Origin: J014 sp964486055
Lineage (GTDB): Bacteria > Acidobacteriota > Blastocatellia > Pyrinomonadales > Pyrinomonadaceae
Length of the DNA: 64,000 bases
Assembly: GCA_964486055.1 (NCBI GenBank)
Contig: CAZALE010000001.1
Coordinates: 372,001 to 436,000, forward strand
Direction of reading: 5' to 3'
A model generated the notes under the pieces. It had not been told where the DNA came from. It saw nothing but the letters and a program-made list of their open reading frames with translations, and did no database searches. The position numbers and the translations under genes were made by a program. Of the stretch, positions 26,612 through 36,471 are shown in pieces (position 1 is the first letter of the stretch; every line of letters starts with the position of its first letter).

Positions 26612-27150
26612 CAGTAGCGCTCGTGGTAGCCATAGTCTTTCAATGGATTGCCCGTAGTGTATCTGAACCGCTCGCATACATAGACTTGCCATTAATCATA
26701 GTTGTATACACAGCTCTACAGGGCAATACCATCAGAGCGTTATTCTTTGCAACTTTAGCTGGGCTTGCGGTAGATGCGTTAAGTGGTGGATTACTTGGCT
26801 CAAATGGTTTTGCCAAAACCTTAGTTGCTTATCTAATCTCTGAGCTGGTCAGAAGAGTATATGTTGAGAATTTCTTGCTTCGTATATTGGTGCTGATGGC
26901 TGCCATTGTAGTGGACGAGACAGTTTATTACCTCATGCATCGTTTGTTAGGGCAAAAAATAGACGGATTACTGTTTAACGTCGTTTCACTCACCCTGTTT
27001 GCCACGACAATCGTTGGTATTGTTTTCTTTTTGATACTAGACAATCTAAATCTTGAAAACATGAGAGAAGTGATTAAAAGAAATGAATTACTTTCGCCTC
27101 GCCGTCAACCTCGGAGAAGAAATCCAATTCGATTGGGAAAAAAAGTTTGA
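26593..27150 (+). CDS. mreD: Rod-shape determining protein MreD
   Basis: MreD is a small integral membrane protein of the elongasome. The 185 residues contain about five hydrophobic helices. Weak family marks are YIDLPLIIVVYTAL and AGLAVDALSGGLLGSNGFAKTLVAYLI, in the position of the conserved MreD block. A basic tail (SPRRQPRRRNPIRLGKK) is cytoplasmic. The start is TTG 26593 inside the mreC end, preceded by AAAGGG; no ATG is available before the first helix. Assignment depends heavily on the operon position. Confidence 0.85.
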   Translation: MGQAKLTVALVVAIVFQWIARSVSEPLAYIDLPLIIVVYTALQGNTIRALFFATLAGLAVDALSGGLLGSNGFAKTLVAYLISELVRRVYVENFLLRILVLMAAIVVDETVYYLMHRLLGQKIDGLLFNVVSLTLFATTIVGIVFFLILDNLNLENMREVIKRNELLSPRRQPRRRNPIRLGKKV

Positions 27151-27237
27151 AAATATCTTTTTCCTGCCTTATTCTGGGATTAGAGTGTAAGATGACTCTG
27201 GGCATCTAGCCATCAAATTACACACAAGACGATAGTC

Positions 27238-29115
27238 ATGCGAATTATAGATTACTCACAAAACTTACCGATAAGGATAGGCGTTATTCAATGGGTTGCG
27301 TATTTAATACTAGTATTGCTCGGGGCTAGATTGTTTTACCTACAGATAATCAAAGGTGATTATTACAGTGAAAGGGCCGAGAGTCAGAGGATTAGATTAA
27401 TCCCGATCCCGGCTCCTCGTGGGGCAATTTTAGATCGGTATGGAAGAATTTTAGTTGATTCACGCCCCAGCTATATCGTTACTTTGTCTGCTGAGCAAAT
27501 CAAGTCGATAAATCCTTATGAAAGAGTTGATGACTATGCAAGAGGTTTAAAATTAGATAGGCAATACATAATCGAGCGCCTCAATTTGATAAAAAAGCAG
27601 CCGGGCTTTGAGACGATGATTTTAAAGGAAGACGCCTCAGTTGAAGATATAGCTTGGGTTGAGTCTCATATTCTGGAATTTCCCGAGTTGCAAGTGGAAT
27701 TACGTCCGCAAAGATTCTATCCTTATGGGGAGGTCCTGGCACATGTTCTAGGTTACGTAGGAGAGATAAGTCCAAAAGAACTAGAAAAGCCGGAATATGC
27801 TGACTTAAAACCAGGTGACATCATAGGAAAGGCAGGGCTTGAAAGATATTACGATAGATATCTAAGAGGCATGCCAGGATATAAAAAGGTCTTAGTTGAT
27901 AGTCGTGGCAGGATTCAAGCCGAACTTGAAATAGTTGAGCCTCAATCTGGACAGGATTTGATCACAACAATTGACTTGGATTTACAGCTTGCTGCGGAGG
28001 CGCAACTTGCTAAATCTGTTACCAAACGAGGTGCCATCATTGCAATGGATCCGAACAATGGTGAAATTCTAGCGATGGCCTCTTCTCCTTCATTCGATCC
28101 AAACGTATTCGTAAGAGGTGTCAGCACACCAGAGGGTCGTAAAAAAATAGCCGAATACTACACTAATCCAGAGCGCCCACTTTTGAATCGTGCCATCCAA
28201 GGACGCTATCATCCTGGTTCTACCTGGAAAATTCCTTTAAGCGTAGCAGGCCTTCAGCAGAATGTCATCACAGTTAAGGATTCAAAGATTTTATGCGGTG
28301 GCGGTATAACAATTGGGAATAAGTTCACTCGATGTATGGGGAATCATGGCGTTCCGCCGCTTGACTACGCCATAACAAAATCTTGTGATGGCTACTTCTA
28401 TCGCTTGGGATTAAAATTAGGTGTAGATGGTATTATCAAAATGGTCGAAGAGTTTGAGTATGATAAACCGACAGGGATAGATCTTCCTAACGAAAAGGTC
28501 AGCCGGACACCTAAGTATTGGAAACCTTATGTCGAAAGAAGAGAAGGCAGGTGGAGTGACATCAGAACCGTCTATGCCTCAATAGGTCAGGATACCGTAG
28601 AAGCAACTCCCATCGCAATGTTACGCGCAATTGCAGCGATCGGTGTTCAAGGAAAAATGTATGTGCCTCATTTAATGAAAGAGATTAAACCCATTGGACC
28701 GGTCGGCGAATTTCCAGCTCGTGAAGGTCTGAGTTACAAACTTCAGGAACCTGCAATCATAAGTATGGCTCCAGAGCAAGAGGCTCTAGTTCTGAAAGGT
28801 TTATGGGGAGTGGTGAATGCAGGAGGCACAGCCAGCGCGATAAAAATTCCTGGATTCGATATTGCAGGTAAAACGGGCACGGCTCAGAATGCTGCCTTAG
28901 GTACAAAAGGACCTAAAGATCATGCCTGGTTTATAAGTTTTGCACCGGCGTATAAGCCTGAAATTGCTGTGATGGCTATAATTGAAAACTCTGGTTTTGG
29001 AGCTCAACATGCAGCCCCAGCCGTAAAAGGAGTTTATGAAGCGTATTTAAGAAAGTTTCATCCGTCAATTTTAGGTAGCGAGCAAAATACTGGTAAAACG
29101 GCACAGTCGTTATAG
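27238..29115 (+). CDS. mrdA: Penicillin-binding protein 2 (MrdA), lateral-wall transpeptidase
   Basis: This class B PBP cross-links peptidoglycan during elongation with RodA. One N-terminal helix (about residues 16-33) precedes the pedestal domain, with APRGAILDRYGRILVDSRPSY and GLERYYDRYLRG typical of PBP2. The transpeptidase motifs are SxxK as STWK (about 327), SxD as SCD (about 381-383; PBP2 enzymes often have Asp here rather than Asn), and KTGTAQ (about 544). The 625-residue length is normal. It is 87 bases after mreD and five bases before rodA. Confidence 0.96.
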   Translation: MRIIDYSQNLPIRIGVIQWVAYLILVLLGARLFYLQIIKGDYYSERAESQRIRLIPIPAPRGAILDRYGRILVDSRPSYIVTLSAEQIKSINPYERVDDYARGLKLDRQYIIERLNLIKKQPGFETMILKEDASVEDIAWVESHILEFPELQVELRPQRFYPYGEVLAHVLGYVGEISPKELEKPEYADLKPGDIIGKAGLERYYDRYLRGMPGYKKVLVDSRGRIQAELEIVEPQSGQDLITTIDLDLQLAAEAQLAKSVTKRGAIIAMDPNNGEILAMASSPSFDPNVFVRGVSTPEGRKKIAEYYTNPERPLLNRAIQGRYHPGSTWKIPLSVAGLQQNVITVKDSKILCGGGITIGNKFTRCMGNHGVPPLDYAITKSCDGYFYRLGLKLGVDGIIKMVEEFEYDKPTGIDLPNEKVSRTPKYWKPYVERREGRWSDIRTVYASIGQDTVEATPIAMLRAIAAIGVQGKMYVPHLMKEIKPIGPVGEFPAREGLSYKLQEPAIISMAPEQEALVLKGLWGVVNAGGTASAIKIPGFDIAGKTGTAQNAALGTKGPKDHAWFISFAPAYKPEIAVMAIIENSGFGAQHAAPAVKGVYEAYLRKFHPSILGSEQNTGKTAQSL

Positions 29116-29120
29116 CAAAA

Positions 29121-30245
29121 ATGATAACGGTTATAGAAAAAAGGAATTTGAGAGAGTTTGACTGGTTGTTGCTGGGACTAGCGGTTTGCATAGTTTGCTT
29201 CGGTATCTGGCAGATCTATAATGCACAGCCGACTGAGCTTTACTGGCAAAAGCAGATAATAGGATTGTTTATAGCCCTCGTAGTAGCTATCATCGTAGCT
29301 TTCATTGACTACAGAAATTTAATACATTATGCGCCTGCATTTTATGCCGTTGGGTTGCTGTTGCTCTTATTGGTGCTGACGCCTTTGGGTGTAAAGGTCA
29401 ATGGCCAGCAAGCTTGGCTGCGCCTTCCGTTAATCGGTCAGTTTCAGCCATCTGAATTCGTAAAAATTCCGGTTGTCTTAATGTTGGCTAAATATTTTGG
29501 TGATCGAAAGCAATTGTCACCTCTGACTTTAAAAGAAACGTTAGTCGGGGTAGCCATCCTGGCAGTTCCAGTCGGTTTAATCTTGCTCGAGCCAGATGCA
29601 GGGCAGGCACTCACATATTTTCCCCTGTTGGCAGTGGTTCTTTTTTTATCTTCTATAAGAATACGATGGGTCGTGATATCGCTTATTGCAATTTTGGTAT
29701 TTGCTCCTGCTGCATTTTACCTCGGGGTTAAAACCGGTAAGATAAAGAAATATCAAGTTGAGAGGATCACCGTGGTGTTAGATCCTGAAAACGCTGATCC
29801 GAGAGGATTTGGTTACCACACCCTACAATCAATGATCACTATCGGCCAAGGAGGATTAACTGGCATAAAAGGTGATAAAGAAAAGTCTCAAAGTGCCTTG
29901 AAATTTTTGCCAGAGCCACACACGGATTTCATCTTCGCTGTAACTGCAGAAAACACGGGTTTTATAGGCTGTGTATCTTTGTTGCTTGCTTATGCTCTGC
30001 TTCTATCTCGGCTCATCATCGGAGCAAAATTTGCTCCAGACCGAGCAGGAATGTTGGTTATAATGGCTTTTGTTGGCGGTATGACTTTCCAAATTTTTAT
30101 AAACATTGGAATGACGCTTGGAATTTTACCGGTCATTGGTGTTCCATTACCATTAATGAGTGCGGGGCTTTCTTCGATTCTATCAACCTTCATAGCCATC
30201 GGGTTCGTATTAAGCGTAAGAATGCGTCGTTTCGTAAACTATTAG
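29121..30245 (+). CDS. rodA: Rod-shape SEDS glycosyltransferase RodA
   Basis: RodA polymerises lipid II for lateral wall growth in partnership with PBP2. The protein (374 residues) has about ten membrane helices and SEDS motifs AWLRLPLIGQFQPSEFVKIP (around residues 95-114), LEPDAGQAL, EPHTDFIFAVTAENTGFIG, and GVPLPLMSAGLSSI. It differs from the ftsW copy at 5.4 kb, and its position next to mrdA identifies it as the elongation version. It starts five bases after mrdA. Confidence 0.95.
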   Translation: MITVIEKRNLREFDWLLLGLAVCIVCFGIWQIYNAQPTELYWQKQIIGLFIALVVAIIVAFIDYRNLIHYAPAFYAVGLLLLLLVLTPLGVKVNGQQAWLRLPLIGQFQPSEFVKIPVVLMLAKYFGDRKQLSPLTLKETLVGVAILAVPVGLILLEPDAGQALTYFPLLAVVLFLSSIRIRWVVISLIAILVFAPAAFYLGVKTGKIKKYQVERITVVLDPENADPRGFGYHTLQSMITIGQGGLTGIKGDKEKSQSALKFLPEPHTDFIFAVTAENTGFIGCVSLLLAYALLLSRLIIGAKFAPDRAGMLVIMAFVGGMTFQIFINIGMTLGILPVIGVPLPLMSAGLSSILSTFIAIGFVLSVRMRRFVNY

Positions 30246-30259
30246 GCAGGGAGATCGAA

Positions 30260-32857
30260 ATGAAAAGCAACGGAAAGGTGAAAGAGGTTTCTGGTAAAGC
30301 AGCGAATGGTTTCGAACTCAAAGGATTTTTGTATTTCATCTGTGCTTTAATACTTGCTTTATCAGCAGGCATTTTAACTGGAGTCATATTTGCCTACCAA
30401 ATGAATAATTCCAGCATTGTTACCGAAGTTTCTGCTCTTGCAACTTATAGACCCCCTGAGGTTACAGTGATCTATGCGGATGACGGCGAGACAGTACTGG
30501 CAGAATTTGCACTAGAAAAACGCATACCCATAAAGGAAAAAGATATCCCACCTGTAGTCGAGGATGCGCTTTTGGCTATTGAGGATGTGCGTTTCTACGA
30601 TCACATTGGCATTGATCCGTACAGGATCATAGGGGCGGCGTTTAAAAACATAACTACTGGTAGGGTTGAGGGAGCATCTACGATTACACAACAACTTGCT
30701 AAGAACTTGTTCCTCTCTCGTGAACAGACAATCTCGCGTAAAGTCACCGAATGGTTGATGGCATTACAAATTGAGCGTTTTTACACGAAACGACAGATCT
30801 TAGAGATGTATGTAAATTATGTTTTTCTGGGGGCTGGCTCTTATGGTTTTGAAGCAGGAGCCAGAACTTACTTCGGTAAACACTTAAAAGACGTTACGCT
30901 GGAGGAAGCCGCCCTATTAGCTGCGCTACCGAAATCTCCTGAATACTCTCCGACGCGAAACATGAATAAAGCATTGGAGAGAAGAAACATTGTACTCGAT
31001 CAAATGGGCAGGTTTTTTCCGGAAAAATACAGTCCACAAGTGATAGAGGCAGCAAAGGCTAAACCGATAAAACTAGCAGATTCGGCTTATTATCGCGATG
31101 TCCCAAAATCAACTGCCTGGGACTATCCGGTTGAAGAAATAAGAAAATACCTAGAGGAAAAATACACGACCAGAGTCGCGCAGGGCGGGTTGAAGGTTTA
31201 CTCCACCATAAATGTAGAAGCCCAGAAATTAGCGACAAAAGCCATACGTGAAGGTTTAAGAAGGTATGATAGTACCAGACCATGGAGATCTGAGTATCAA
31301 AACATTTTAGTTGACGAAAATAATAATCCAATCACTGATCCGAAAGAGATTCAACGCAGGTTACAGGCTTATAAACATCCGGATTGGTATGGGGATGATT
31401 ATGAAAAAGGAGAGTTTATTAAAGGCTTAGTGATTAGCGTTGATAATCAAAAGGATGAGGCAGTAGTCCGGTTTGGTAGATACACTGCTGTAGTGACTGA
31501 AAAAGACATGGGCAGATGTAAGAAGAAGCCCAAGGATGAGCTTAAACCTGGATACTTAGCTGAATTTGAGATCAAAGAGGTAGATCCAGCTGAGAAAAGG
31601 TTGAAGGTAACATTATCACAAGTGCCAGAAGTGCAGGCTGCCTTAGTTTGTTTAAATGCCAAGACTGGTGAAATAGTGGCGATGGTAGGTGGATATGACT
31701 TTGCTACGAACAAGTTTAACAATGCGACTCAAGGGATGAGGCAAACTGGATCAGCGTTCAAGCCATTCATATATACTGCCGCTTTAGAGTGGGGAATGAC
31801 TCCTGATATGTTAGTCAGTGGAGCTCCCATAAAGCGAGGAGATTGGCAACCAAAAAATTATGACGGATCTTTGAGTCATCCAAATGTACCGATGCGAGTA
31901 GCCTTAGCGAAGTCCTACAATATCGCCGCTGTTCACTTGCTGGAACAAGTAGGCATTCAAGCGGCAGCTCAGATAGTAAGGCGATTTGGAATAACGAACC
32001 CAATGGCCCCCTATCTTCCATCAGCTTTAGGAGCTACGGAAGTACCATTGATAGAGATGGTTTCTGCCTATTCTGCTTTCCCAAATCGAGGTGTGAGAGT
32101 TGAACCGCACTTGATCAGAAAAGTTTTAGATAGGGACGGGAAGGTCCTAGAGGAATGGCAAAAGACTACATCGAGGGTTACAAGTGAATATGTAGCACTG
32201 ACGATGGTTGATATGATGCAAGATGTCGTAAAACCTGGGGGTACGGCTCCAAATGCGAATGCTGGCGGACATCCCTTAGCCGGGAAGACCGGAACTGTAA
32301 ATGATCATACGGATGTTTGGTTTATTGGCTACACTCCGACTTATGTGACAGGCGTATGGATGGGCAATCCCCAGAAAAAGGTATCTTTAGGAAAGGGCAT
32401 GACAGGAGGGGCAGGAGCAGTACCATTTTTCAATGCTTTCATGATCCCATTCATGAAAGATAAGGAAAAAGAAAGTTTTCCGCCGCCGCCACCGATGCCA
32501 CCAGAAATTAGAGCATTGGTTGAGTTACGTAAGCGCGAAGCGCTCGAGAGACTTGAAAAAGCTCAAGAGGAAGCAGCAAGTCTCGAAACTGATTCAAAGC
32601 ATTCAAAAACTGGTGACTTACTCGACGAAGGCAAGATTTTACCTGACTCCAACACAGTCACTTTAGACCCAACTGAAAATCGTCCTACTCGAAATACAGA
32701 AGATAAGAGCGATGAAAGAAAAAATGAACCTGATAAAAGAAAAATAGAAATCTTAAAGCCGATCGATAAACCATTGAGCACAGAGCCACCTCCAATCAAG
32801 AAAAATGAGCCTTCTGAAAAGAGTCAGCGGAAAGATAAAAAAGGAAGAGACGACTAA
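30260..32857 (+). CDS. mrcA: Class A penicillin-binding protein 1A (transglycosylase/transpeptidase)
   Basis: This bifunctional enzyme polymerises and cross-links peptidoglycan. A cytoplasmic tail and one helix (about residues 23-46) precede a GT51 domain with AIEDVRFYDHIGIDPYRI (catalytic Glu near 107), GASTITQQLAKNLFL and EMYVNYVFLGAGSYG. An OB-like insert (about 385-460) follows, then the transpeptidase with SAFK (about 497), SYN (about 551-553) and KTGT (about 675). The last 120 residues are Pro/Lys/Glu rich and probably disordered. The gene is 14 bases after rodA, which extends the elongasome operon. Confidence 0.95.
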   Translation: MKSNGKVKEVSGKAANGFELKGFLYFICALILALSAGILTGVIFAYQMNNSSIVTEVSALATYRPPEVTVIYADDGETVLAEFALEKRIPIKEKDIPPVVEDALLAIEDVRFYDHIGIDPYRIIGAAFKNITTGRVEGASTITQQLAKNLFLSREQTISRKVTEWLMALQIERFYTKRQILEMYVNYVFLGAGSYGFEAGARTYFGKHLKDVTLEEAALLAALPKSPEYSPTRNMNKALERRNIVLDQMGRFFPEKYSPQVIEAAKAKPIKLADSAYYRDVPKSTAWDYPVEEIRKYLEEKYTTRVAQGGLKVYSTINVEAQKLATKAIREGLRRYDSTRPWRSEYQNILVDENNNPITDPKEIQRRLQAYKHPDWYGDDYEKGEFIKGLVISVDNQKDEAVVRFGRYTAVVTEKDMGRCKKKPKDELKPGYLAEFEIKEVDPAEKRLKVTLSQVPEVQAALVCLNAKTGEIVAMVGGYDFATNKFNNATQGMRQTGSAFKPFIYTAALEWGMTPDMLVSGAPIKRGDWQPKNYDGSLSHPNVPMRVALAKSYNIAAVHLLEQVGIQAAAQIVRRFGITNPMAPYLPSALGATEVPLIEMVSAYSAFPNRGVRVEPHLIRKVLDRDGKVLEEWQKTTSRVTSEYVALTMVDMMQDVVKPGGTAPNANAGGHPLAGKTGTVNDHTDVWFIGYTPTYVTGVWMGNPQKKVSLGKGMTGGAGAVPFFNAFMIPFMKDKEKESFPPPPPMPPEIRALVELRKREALERLEKAQEEAASLETDSKHSKTGDLLDEGKILPDSNTVTLDPTENRPTRNTEDKSDERKNEPDKRKIEILKPIDKPLSTEPPPIKKNEPSEKSQRKDKKGRDD

Positions 32858-33255
32858 AACACAATCTAAATTAACTGAATCTTTGGGACCATCAAATATC
32901 ATTGTAGCTGATATCAGCACAAGCAGTGACTATTTAAACTTCAGTTTCCATCTAGCAATTTCCGCTGCTTATCAGAAAAACATTCGAGTAGTTATAATTC
33001 ATGTTTACTTTTGTAAATTCCTTGGATCTAGTGTCTTTTTTCCTCTCATTGATTTCTTAGTCTGAATACCCTTTTACTTCTTTCTCGTTCATTTTATCTC
33101 CCTAAAGTTTAATCCTGCTCAGGTGAGAGTTTTGCCATCTACTAGGTTATACTTCGTTTAAAATTTTTAATAAAAATATTGACTAACAATCTTTTTCAAC
33201 GTTAAAATTTTGAAAGCGACTTGATAGCTGCCAGTCCGTTAATCCAAGGAATTTT
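32858..33255 (+). other. Intergenic region mrcA-pilT
   Basis: About 400 AT-rich bases hold no credible gene. An 86-codon frame that begins inside mrcA (32805) runs into this stretch but lacks a ribosome-binding site and homology. The right end carries the pilT promoter candidate. No intrinsic terminator after mrcA is visible. Confidence 0.6.
33179..33208 (+). promoter_or_regulatory. Sigma-70-type promoter for pilT
   Basis: TTGACT (33179-33184) and TAAAAT (33203-33208) each match the consensus at five of six positions, with an 18-base spacer. Transcription would begin near 33215, about 40 bases before the pilT ATG. The spacing and position are good, but no experiment supports it. Confidence 0.45.
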
Positions 33256-34410
33256 ATGTCAAGCAAAATAGATGAATTATTGAGAATAGCAGTAAACTTC
33301 GGCGCCTCAGATTTGCATTTAAGGGCGGGTAGTTATCCCGTGATTCGTGTAAATGGTGAGTTGCGTCCCATGACAGGAGTAACACGCCTTGAGACCAATG
33401 AGATGTTGGAAATGGCGCTTTCCATGATGTCTAATCGCCAAAAACAGCGCTTCATGGATGCATATGAGGTAGATATCGGTTATAGCGTTCCTGAGTTAGG
33501 AAGGTTTCGAGTGAATATTTTTCAACAGAGAGGATCGGTGGCTATAGTTGCGAGAGTGATTCCTGAAAGGATCCGTGGTTTTGCAGAATTGAGACTTCCT
33601 CCAATCTTAAATAAGATTTCCGAAGAGCAAAGAGGCTTAATATTGGTGACTGGAACTACTGGTAGTGGCAAGTCAACTACCTTAGCAGCGATGGTCGATT
33701 ACATAAATCAGACAAGGAACTGCCACATAATCACGATAGAAGACCCAATCGAATTCATTCACAAAGATAAGAAATCCTTCATAACTCAACGTGAAATCGA
33801 CGTCGATGCGCGTTCCTTTGCAGAGGCAATGAGAAGTTCGCTTCGTCAAGATCCTGATGTGATTTTAGTAGGAGAAATGCGTGATCTTGAGACCATTGAG
33901 ACTGCCTTGATTGCTGCTGAAACAGGACATTTAGTTCTTTCGACCCTGCATACACTTGATGCAGCCGAGACTATTTCCAGAATTATCTCCGTATTTCCAC
34001 CCTTTCAGCAGAAGTCGATTAGAATTCAGATTGCGTCCCTGTTAAAGGCTGTCATCTCGCAAAGATTGATGAAGGAAGCCAATGGCAACGGAAGAGTTCC
34101 TGCGGTCGAAGTGCTAATCTCTACACCGTTGATTAGAGATTACATACTAAATGAAGAGAAAACTGCGCAAATAAGAGATGCCATAGCAGCTGGAACTTCG
34201 CAATACGGCATGCAAACCTTTGATCAATCACTCTTTTACCTATATCAATCCGGCTTTATCCAACTCGACGAAGCTCTGCGCGGTTGTACTAATCCAGACG
34301 AATTCAGACTGCGGCTGGCTGGAATTCAAGACACTGTTTCAATGGCCAAGGAGGAGATGGAAAAGCAAAGCGGACTTAAACAGATTTCTGATGTGATCTC
34401 TAGGATGTAG
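33256..34410 (+). CDS. pilT: Type IV pilus retraction ATPase PilT
   Basis: PilT is a hexameric cytoplasmic ATPase that depolymerises type IV pili for twitching. The N-terminal PAS-like domain opens with ASDLHLRAGSYPVIRVNGEL. The Walker A loop is VTGTTGSGKSTTLAAM (about residues 131-146), the Asp box is IITIEDPIEF, Walker B is VILVGEMRD, and the His box is LVLSTLHTLDA. The PilT-type AIRN/AGLIRE region near the C-terminus is partly recognisable. Length is 384 residues. AAGGAATTTT precedes the ATG. No other pilus gene is present. Confidence 0.95.
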   Translation: MSSKIDELLRIAVNFGASDLHLRAGSYPVIRVNGELRPMTGVTRLETNEMLEMALSMMSNRQKQRFMDAYEVDIGYSVPELGRFRVNIFQQRGSVAIVARVIPERIRGFAELRLPPILNKISEEQRGLILVTGTTGSGKSTTLAAMVDYINQTRNCHIITIEDPIEFIHKDKKSFITQREIDVDARSFAEAMRSSLRQDPDVILVGEMRDLETIETALIAAETGHLVLSTLHTLDAAETISRIISVFPPFQQKSIRIQIASLLKAVISQRLMKEANGNGRVPAVEVLISTPLIRDYILNEEKTAQIRDAIAAGTSQYGMQTFDQSLFYLYQSGFIQLDEALRGCTNPDEFRLRLAGIQDTVSMAKEEMEKQSGLKQISDVISRM

Positions 34411-34444
34411 CTATTAAGATTTTCATGAACTACGCATAGAAACT

Positions 34445-35263
34445 ATGAAAAAATTGATTTTGATGATCTTAGCACCACTTACATTTATCTCGGTGACAGG
34501 TGCTCAAACGAGAGAGAGAGTTTTTGATAACTTCGATGCTTCCATTACTGGTGTAAAAATCTATCTGCCACCAAAGCCAGTAACGAAAGATAAAAAGGGA
34601 AAATTACTCAGGAAAACTGCTGTGAATAAGCGTAGTGCTGATATTAACGGCACTAGAGATTCTATTGCTAACTTAGTTAATACACGAATGAGTGTAAACA
34701 GATCTCTGCGTGGTTTTACGACGGGTGATCAGACAATAGATGCTTATATAGTTGAATTTAGCCTAAAGTATGGCATCGATCCATTGTTAATCTATGCTCA
34801 GATGCATCAGGAATCTTCATTTAATCGCCGTGCCGTCTCTCCTAAGGGAGCCAGCGGATTGATGCAATTAATGCCTGCGACTGCGCGTAGATTTGGAGTT
34901 ACTAACATTTTTGATCCGAGGCAAAACATTGAGGGCGGCGTAAAATACATGCGTTGGTTGCTTGATACATTTAATCAAGATTTAAGCCTCGCTCTGGCAG
35001 GTTATAATGCAGGCGAGGGCGCTGTTATGAAGTATGGATGGCAAATTCCGCCATATTCTGAAACGATGGAGTATGTTCGTCGAATATTGATGAGATACCG
35101 GACGATTCAAGACCCAAATTATCGGCCGAAAAACCTACGAAGAATTTCAGCTGAAGAAGCTGCAAGGTTGACTCAGCAAGAGTCAAAACCACTTAGTCTA
35201 TATGAACCAGCCGTGATGGTCGTAAGGCTCCCTGATGGCAGATTGAGATTAGTTACTCAATAA
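34445..35263 (+). CDS. Exported lytic transglycosylase (SLT domain)
   Basis: The 272-residue protein has a signal peptide (MKKLILMILAPLTFISVTGA, cleaved about residue 20) and a basic linker. An SLT lysozyme-like domain spans about residues 100-215, with the catalytic Glu in QMHQESSFN (about 122), GASGLMQLMPATA, and AGYNAGEGAV. Such enzymes cleave glycan strands to 1,6-anhydro-MurNAc ends in the periplasm. It is 34 bases after pilT and probably co-transcribed; wall openings for pilus machinery are a known use of SLT enzymes, but that link is inference. Confidence 0.93.
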   Translation: MKKLILMILAPLTFISVTGAQTRERVFDNFDASITGVKIYLPPKPVTKDKKGKLLRKTAVNKRSADINGTRDSIANLVNTRMSVNRSLRGFTTGDQTIDAYIVEFSLKYGIDPLLIYAQMHQESSFNRRAVSPKGASGLMQLMPATARRFGVTNIFDPRQNIEGGVKYMRWLLDTFNQDLSLALAGYNAGEGAVMKYGWQIPPYSETMEYVRRILMRYRTIQDPNYRPKNLRRISAEEAARLTQQESKPLSLYEPAVMVVRLPDGRLRLVTQ

Positions 35264-35424
35264 TTTCAAACATTTGTCGATAGTCTGAAAAATCCTTTCC
35301 TTTATACAATTTTTTTGCTTTAATTCTTTAAACCCGATGGAGAACGCGCTTTGCTTTGATCGTGAGCGATACGATATTATTTCAATTCGAGGCTAAAACT
35401 CACTTTTACGATGAATAGGTGCAT

Positions 35425-36471
35425 ATGATAATACCTGTGAAATGGACGGATGAAGGAGTCTTAATGTTAGATCAACGATTGTTACCAACTGAAGAGAGAT
35501 GGCTTTTGCTGCGCTCTTATGATGAAGTAGCGTCTGCTATAAGGGATATGGTTGTCAGAGGTGCTCCTGCCATCGGAATATCCGCAGCATATGGGCTAGC
35601 ATTAGGTATGAAAAATTTCGTAGGCACCAGCGTTTTGGACATGGAAGATGAATTTGAGTATGTAGCTGATGTTTTAAGACAGACTCGCCCGACTGCTGTT
35701 AATCTGTTTTGGGCAATCGAGAGGATGCGGGTGGTATTTCAAAAATCAAAATCAGAGGGAAAATCGGTAAGCGAGCTTAAGAGCATTCTAATCGAAGAGG
35801 CCAAGAGAATTCACGATGAGGATATAAAAGCACAGGAGAAGATAGCAGAGCATGGTGGCGATCTAATCTCTGACGGCGCGACTGTCCTGACTCACTGTAA
35901 TGCGGGAGCCTTAGCTACAGGGGGAGTTTGGGGAACAGCCTTAGGAGTTATCAGAGGAGCGAAAAAGCAAGGAAAGTCTGTTGCTGTTATCGCGGACGAA
36001 ACCAGACCATATCTACAGGGTGCCAGACTGACCGCATGGGAGTTGGTCAAAGATGACATACCTGTCACATTAATAACTGATAACATGGCTGGATACATGA
36101 TGCGGACTGGAAGAGTTCAGGCAGTGGTTGTGGGCGCCGACAGAATTGCTGCTAACGGAGATACTGCTAATAAAATAGGAACTTACACGGTGGCAGTGCT
36201 TGCTAGAGAAAATAAAATCCCATTTTATGTAGCTGCTCCTCTGTCGACTATTGATATGAATTGCCCCACGGGAGATCATATACCGATTGAGGAGAGAAAC
36301 AGTCGAGAGATAACACATATAAAAGACATACAAATTGCTCCAGAAGGTGTAAACATTGCAAATCCAGCCTTTGACGTCACACCAAATGATTACATATCGG
36401 CAATAATTACCGAGCGCGGAGTAGCTAGGCCGCCTTATACCGAAAGCCTAAAACGCCTATTTGAATTATGA
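35425..36471 (+). CDS. mtnA: S-methyl-5-thioribose-1-phosphate isomerase MtnA
   Basis: MtnA isomerises methylthioribose 1-phosphate to methylthioribulose 1-phosphate in methionine salvage. Blocks typical of the eIF2B-like isomerases are MVVRGAPAIGISAAYGLALG, THCNAGALATGGVWGTALG (catalytic Cys near residue 159) and VGADRIAANGDTANKIGTY (catalytic Asp). The length is 348 residues from ATG 35425; GTG 35419 adds two residues. A ribosome-binding site is poor (ATAGG). No other salvage gene is adjacent, so it is isolated from its pathway. Confidence 0.95.
   Translation: MIIPVKWTDEGVLMLDQRLLPTEERWLLLRSYDEVASAIRDMVVRGAPAIGISAAYGLALGMKNFVGTSVLDMEDEFEYVADVLRQTRPTAVNLFWAIERMRVVFQKSKSEGKSVSELKSILIEEAKRIHDEDIKAQEKIAEHGGDLISDGATVLTHCNAGALATGGVWGTALGVIRGAKKQGKSVAVIADETRPYLQGARLTAWELVKDDIPVTLITDNMAGYMMRTGRVQAVVVGADRIAANGDTANKIGTYTVAVLARENKIPFYVAAPLSTIDMNCPTGDHIPIEERNSREITHIKDIQIAPEGVNIANPAFDVTPNDYISAIITERGVARPPYTESLKRLFEL

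Noticed and set aside
32805..33065. 86-codon frame starting inside the PBP1A gene
   Set aside because: It overlaps the PBP tail in another frame, lacks a ribosome-binding site, and its second half is ordinary AT-rich spacer translation.
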